Shown here one piece after another: positions 59,172 through 64,000 of a stretch of DNA of 64,000 nucleotides. Under the pieces are notes generated by a model. It was not told the DNA's origin, ran no database searches, and was given only the letters and a program-made list of their open reading frames with translations. The DNA comes from Pogona vitticeps (Eukaryota > Chordata > Lepidosauria > Squamata > Agamidae): the NCBI RefSeq assembly GCF_051106095.1, contig NC_135786.1:25509001-25573000 (forward strand), written 5' to 3'. Both the position numbers and the translations under genes were made by a program. Position 1 is the first letter of the stretch. Each line of letters opens with the position of its first letter.

Positions 59172-60832
59172 CATTTCGTTTAGTCGTTTAGTCGTGTCCA
59201 ACTCTTCGTGACCCCATGGACCAGAGCACGCCAGGCCCTTCTACCTTCCACTGCCTCCTGGAGTTGTGCCAAATTCATGTTGGTTGCTTCGCAGACACCG
59301 TCCAGCCATCTCATCCTCGGTCGTCCCCTTCTCCTCTTGCCGTCACAATTTCCTAACATCAAGGTTTTTTCCAAGGAGTCTTTTCTTCTCATGAGATGGC
59401 CAAAGTACTGGAGCCTCAGCTTCAGGATCTGTCCTTCCAGTGAGCACTCAGGGTTGATTTCCTTTAGAACTGATAGGTTTGTTCTTCTTGCAGTCCAGGG
59501 GATTCTCAAGAGTCTCCTCCAGCACCACAATTCAAAGGCATCAATTCTTCGGCGGTCTGCTTTCTTTATGGTCCAGCTCTCACTTCCATACATCACAACA
59601 GGAAAAACCATAGCTCTGACTATTCGGACTTTTGTTGGCAATGTGATGTCTCTGCTTTTTAAGATGCTGTCAAGATTTGTCATCGCTTTCCTCCCAAGAA
59701 GCAGGCGTCTTTTAATTTCGTGGCTGCTGTCTCCATCTGCAGTGATCATGGAGCCCAGGAAAATAAAATCTGTCACTGCCTCCATGTCTTCCCCTTCTAT
59801 TTCCCAGGAGGTGATGGGACCAGTGGCCATGATCTTAGTTTTTTTGATGTTGAGTTTCAGACCATTTTTTGCACTCTCCTCTTTCACTCTCATTACAAGG
59901 TTCTTTAATTCCTCCTCACTTTCTGCCATCAGAGTGGTATCATCTGCATATCTGAGGTTGTTGATATTTCTTCCGGGAATCTTAATTCTGGCTTGGGATT
60001 CATCCAGTCCAGCCTTCTGCATGATGTATTCTGCATATAAGTTAAATAAGCTGGGGGACAATATACAGCCTTGTCGTACTCCTTTCCCAATTTTGAACCA
60101 ATCAGTTGTTCCATATCCAGTTCTAACTGTGGCTTCCTGTCCCACATATAGGTTTCTCAGGAGATAGATAAGGTGGTCAGGCACTCCCATTTCTTTAAGA
60201 ACTTGCCATAGTTTGCTGTGGTCCACACAGTCAAAGGCTTTTGCATAGTCAATGAAGCAGAAGTAGATGTTTTTCTGGAACTCTCTGGCTTTCTCCATAA
60301 TCCAGCGCAAGTTAGCAATTTGGTCTCTAGTTCCTCTGCCTCTTCGGAATCCAGCTTGCACTTCTGGGAGTTCTCGGTCAACATACTGCTGAAGCATACC
60401 TTGGAGGATTTTGAGCATAACCTTGCTAACGTGTGAAATGAGTGCAATTGTACGGTAGTTGGAGCATTCTTTGGCACTGCCTTTCTTTGTGATTGGGATG
60501 TAGACTGATCTTTTCCAATCCTCTGGCCACTGTTGGGTTTTCCAAACTTGCTGGCATATTGAATGTAGCACCTTAACAGCATCATCTTTCAAGATTTTAA
60601 ATAGTTCAGCTGGAATGCCATCACTTCCACTGGCCTTGTTGTTAGCCAGGCTTTCTAAGGCCCACTTGACTTCACTCTCCAGGATGTCTGGATCAAGGTC
60701 AGCAACTACATTGTCTGGGTTGTCCGGGATATCCACATCTTTCTGATATAATTCCTCTGTGTATTCTTGCCAGCTCTTCTTGATGTCTTCTGCTTCTGTT
60801 AGGTCCCTCCCATTTCTGTCCTTTATCATGTT
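59172..60832 (-). mobile_element. BovB (RTE) LINE, 5'-truncated, long open RT frame
   Basis: A 551-residue minus-strand frame covers the reverse transcriptase and C-terminal region of BovB. The fingers motif QAGFRRGRGTRDQI lies near residue 160 and the catalytic motif FIDYAKAFDCV near 195. GVRQGCILSPSLFNLYAEY lies near 252 and the YADD motif near 296-299; the end reads HGVTKSWTRLND. The AP endonuclease N-terminal domain is missing, so it cannot retrotranspose alone. A 14-bp target duplication (CATCAGTTCCAGTT / CATCAGTCCCAGTT, 59158-59171 and 60833-60846, one mismatch) defines the ends. The apparent first ATG falls in the duplicated target site, so it is not the element's own start. Confidence 0.95.
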
Positions 60833-60975
60833 CATCAGTCCCAGTTAGCATGGTCAATAATCAAGCATGATGGCCAGTGTAGTCCAAGCTCTCCCACCCT
60901 GCCTAACAGTCCATATATTAGATGGAGAGATGCAAAAGGAAATAAGGTTCCACTCCACTTATTCATCCTGTAAAA

Positions 60976-61111
60976 CAGTGGTGTCGAACTGTGGCCCTCC
61001 AGATGTTCTTGGACTTCAACTCCCAGAAGCCTTCACCACCACCTCTGCTGGCCAGGATTTCTGGGAGTTGAAGGCCAAGAACATCTGGAGGGCCACAGTT
61101 TGACACCACTG
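60976..61111. mobile_element. 136-bp hAT hairpin element
   Basis: A near-perfect palindrome from CAGTGGTGTCGAACTGTGGC CCTCCAGATGTTCTTGG to its reverse complement (CCACAGTTTGACACCACTG). It is flanked by perfect 8-bp repeats CTGTAAAA (60968-60975 and 61112-61119). Non-autonomous. Confidence 0.92.
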
Positions 61112-61228
61112 CTGTAAAAGACAGAATTGCATCAGTTTTTACTTGTAATGTAAGCTACACTTGCTGAAATTCCCCCTGCATCTCTCTTATTAAAGATGGA
61201 AATACTCTGCACTCTTTTTTAATCTAGC

Positions 61229-62882
61229 TACAACAAATGGAAGGGACCTAACAGAAGCAGAAGACATCAAGAAGAGGTGGCAAGAATACACAGAGGAATT
61301 ATATCAGAAAGATTTGGATATCCCGGACAACCCAGACAATGTAGTTGCTGACCTTGAGCCAGACATCCTGGAGAGCGAAGTCAAGTGGGCCTTAGAAAGC
61401 CTGGCTAACAACAAGGCCAGTGGAGGTGATGGCATTCCAGTTGAACTATTTAAAATCTTGAAAGATGATGCTGTTAAGGTGCTACATTCAATATGCCAGC
61501 AAGTTTGGAAAACTCAACAGTGGCCAGAGGATTGGAAAAGATCAGTCTACATCCCAATCCCAAAGAAAGGCAGTGCCAAAGAATGCTCCAACTACCGTAC
61601 AATTGCACTCATTTCGCACGCTAGCAAGGTTATGCTCAAAATCCTACAAGGTAGGCTTCAGCAGTATGTGGACCGAGAACTCCCAGAAGTACAAGCTGGA
61701 TTCCGAAGAGGCAGAGGAACTCGAGACCAAATTGCTAACTTGCGCTGGATTATGGAGAAAGCCAGAGAGTTCCAGAAAAATATCTACTTCTGCTTCATCG
61801 ACTATGCGAAAGCCTTTGACTGTGTGGACCACAGCAAACTATGGCAAGTTCTTAAAGAAATGGGAGTGCCTGACCACTTTATCTGTCTCCTGAGAAACCT
61901 ATATGTGGGACAGGAAGCAACAGTTAGAACTGGTCATGGAACAACTGAGTGGTTCAAAATTGGGAAAGGAGTACGGCAAGGCTGTATATTGTCCCCCAGC
62001 TTATTTAACTTATATGCAGAATACATCATGCGGAAGGCTGGACTGGAAGAAACCCAAGCCGGAATTAAGATTGCCGGAAGAAATATCAACAACCTCCGAT
62101 ATGCAGATGATACCACTCTGATGGCAGAAAGTGAGGAGGAATTAAAGAACCTTGTAATGAGGGTGAAAGAGGAGAGTGCAAAAAACGGTCTGAAACTCAA
62201 CATCAAAAAAACTAAGATCATGGCCACTGGTCCCATCACCTCCTGGGAAATTGAAGGGGAAGATATGGAGGCAGTGTCAAATTTTATCTTCCTGGGCTCC
62301 ATGATCACTGCAGATGGAGACAGCAGCCCTGAAATTAAAAGGCGCCTTCTTCTTGGGAGGAAAGCGATGACAAATCTTGACAGCATCTTGAAAAGCAGAG
62401 ACATCACCTTGCCAACAAAAGTCCGAATAGTCAAAGCTATGGTTTTTCCTGTCGTGATGTATGGAAGTGAGAGCTGGACCATAAAGAAAGCAGACCGCCG
62501 AAGAATTGATGCCTTTGAATTGTGGTGCTGGAGGAGACTCTTGAGAATCCCCTGGACTGCAAGGAGAACAAACCTATCAGTTCTAAAGGAAATCAACCCT
62601 GAATGCTCACTTGAAGGACAGATCCTGAAGCTGAGGCTCCAGTACTTTGGCCATCTCATGAGAAGAAAAGAGTCCTTGGAAAAAACCCTGATGTTAGGAA
62701 GGTGTGACGGCAAGAGGAGAAGGGGACGACCGAGGATGAGATGGCTGGACAGTGTCTGCGAAGCAACCAACATGAACCTGACACAACTCCGGGAGGCAGT
62801 AGAAGACAGGAGGGCCTGGCGTGCTCTGGTCCATGGGGTCACGAAGAGTCGGACACGACTAAACGACTAAACACACACAACA
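61229..62882 (+). mobile_element. BovB (RTE) LINE, 5'-truncated, long open RT frame
   Basis: Coding sequence runs open from about 61231 (NGRDLTEAEDIKKRWQEYTE) to the stop at 62870. It has QAGFRRGRGTRDQI, FIDYAKAFDCV, GVRQGCILSPSLFNLYAEY and the LRYADDTTLM catalytic motif, then FELWCWRRLLRIPWTARRTN and HGVTKSRTRLND. It differs from the 59172 copy at only a few percent of residues by eye. The endonuclease domain is missing. The tail is GGACACGACTAAACGACTAAAC then ACACACAAC. No clear target duplication was found. Confidence 0.95.
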
Positions 62883-62884
62883 GA

Positions 62885-63550
62885 CATGCTTTCCCCAGAA
62901 CCTCAAAACGTTACTTGTTTTGAATACTATTTCCAAAAGCCCTAACCAGCATTAACAGTAGCCAGGAGAGCAAGGCATTCTGGGACTCCCTCTGTATCAC
63001 AGCAAGATAAAAACGGATGAAAAGTGTGAGTTGGGAGGAAATTTGTACTCACAGGAGATCAGTTCTAGCCTTTAATCAGTACCAATGGAAAGGGACAGAG
63101 AGGAAAGGAAAGAACAGAAAGAAAAGGATCTCACATCCAGGAAGTTGATAGCGCTGAAAACCAGAGGCATTTTCTGTTCCTTTGACAGATACTTCGTGGG
63201 AAGCTACACACGCATTCTGTGCTGCTGAGTCCCTTTTGGGGGAAGACAAATAGACTGACACTGTTTAGTGAATATTGCCTGTCAAGTTAGAATCTCCTGG
63301 ACCTAGATTTTCATTCTCACCATGCCTGCAGGCATTCATTTTCAATAAGAGCAAAGAAGCCAGGGTTGGAAGACATTTATATAAAAATGTTCTGTAATAC
63401 AGAGAGAGCACCTTGCTTGGAGTGATGACCAGAGTAGCATGGATCTTATTAAGGAGTGGAGAGCATTCATTATCTCCTTGTCTCTAAATTTCATACCCAG
63501 GGTCAATTTTTTTAAAAGTTCCTGTATCTGTGTTTTTAATGTCGGCATGC
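62885..63550. other. Unannotated intergenic stretch
   Basis: No gene or named repeat recognised. Confidence 0.45.
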
Positions 63551-63551
63551 G

Positions 63552-63875
63552 TTAGGTGTCTGGCTGTGGAGCCCTGGATTGGAGTTTGATTCCTCACTGT
63601 TTGATTCTCTAGGAGAAAAGCCAGCCTACGAAGCTGTGGGCAAGCTGCACAGACCCAGGATACCCCTAGAAGAAGAGAATGATGAACCACTTCTGAGAAC
63701 TCCTTGAGTCACCGTAAATTGGAAATACAGTGGTGCCTCGCTTAACGATAGGGAAAATCATTAAGTGAAGCACAAGATTGCTCTGAAAAAGCCATCGTTA
63801 AGTGAATTTTTTGTTGTACGAAGCAATCGTTAAGCGAGGCACCACTGTAATTTGATGGTATGCAATGATGTTTAT
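63552..63875 (+). mobile_element. tRNA-derived SINE split by a TA-flanked element
   Basis: The head GTGTCTGGCTGTGGAGCCCT and GGAGTTTGATTCCTCACTGT (B box) is followed by GAGAAAAGCCAGCCTACGAA, GGGCAAGCTGCACAGACCCA, GAAGAAGAGAATGATGAACC and ACTTCTGAGAACTCC. The tail GTAAATTGGAAATA resumes after the inserted element as ATTTGATGGTATGCAATGA. Removing the insert and one TA gives an ordinary RTE-type SINE tail. Confidence 0.75.
63728..63847. mobile_element. 120-bp TA-flanked CAGTGGTGCCTCG element (copy 8)
   Basis: Starts CAGTGGTGCCTCGCTTAACG and ends CGTTAAGCGAGGCACCACTG, almost only the two arms. TA duplications lie at 63726-63727 and 63848-63849. It sits inside the SINE at 63552-63875. The shortest member in the window. 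Confidence 0.93.
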
Positions 63876-64000
63876 TAGCAGGAGATAAGGTTCAGCTTCA
63901 TGTTGTGTGAAGCTTTTCCTAGTTCTTGCGGATCAAGGCAGTAATGGGCAGTGGTTTAGCAACCCATGTCACCAACCAATGAAATGAAACACCTTACCCA

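Noticed and set aside
59208-60167. 319-residue + strand frame opposite the BovB reading frame
   Set aside because: Antisense shadow of the BovB gene; the same shadow appears opposite the other copy (61934-62842).

Overview
This is eukaryotic, AT-rich, intron-like DNA from a squamate reptile, most likely a lizard. Three things point there: several RTE/BovB LINE copies, a classic Sauria-type tRNA SINE, and other tRNA-derived SINEs with BovB/RTE-like or AATA tails. CR1, L2-like and L1 fragments and many TA-flanked inverted-repeat DNA elements fit the same picture. The species cannot be fixed from the sequence.

Only one host coding exon is convincing. It is the last exon of STK4 (MST1, the Hippo-pathway kinase) on the + strand at 39399-39557, encoding the C-terminal SARAH helix hairpin and stop codon. 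Positions 1-39398 are therefore read as part of the final STK4 intron; I found no other STK4 exon there. About 4.4 kb after the stop (39558 to ~43945) look like a long 3' UTR. It has a proximal AATAAA at 39591, another at 41314, and tandem overlapping AATAAA signals at 43927-43937. It is interrupted by a 590-bp hAT-type element with a perfect 8-bp target duplication. From ~43946 to 64000 the sequence is intergenic and rich in repeats.

Layout. 1-10 kb: RTE and L2-like fragments, three TA-flanked elements of the CAGTGGTGCC(T/C)CG family (one with GC-rich nested palindromes), a fossil solo LTR and a Sauria SINE. 10-22 kb: four more elements of that family (two about 1 kb or longer with elaborate interiors), a BovB-tailed SINE, an AATA-tailed relative of it, and an L1 ORF2 remnant. 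22-34 kb: a compound tetranucleotide array, small hAT elements, an antisense RTE remnant, a 2.1-kb inverted-repeat element carrying two unrelated tandem arrays, and another inverted-repeat element with a LINE tail and three joined microsatellites inside. 34-44 kb: a retroposed piece with a 13-bp duplication, a hAT element and the STK4 end. 44-64 kb: a GC-rich unclassified block, two CR1 copies tail to tail, a fossil coding remnant, three BovB copies (two head to head around a hAT hairpin), an L2-like LINE, and a SINE split by a 120-bp TA element.

No rRNA, functional tRNA, CRISPR array, prokaryotic operon or new multi-gene system is visible. The most interesting signals are the architecture and nesting of the non-autonomous elements, the exchange of tails between SINE families, and the insertions in the STK4 3' UTR.
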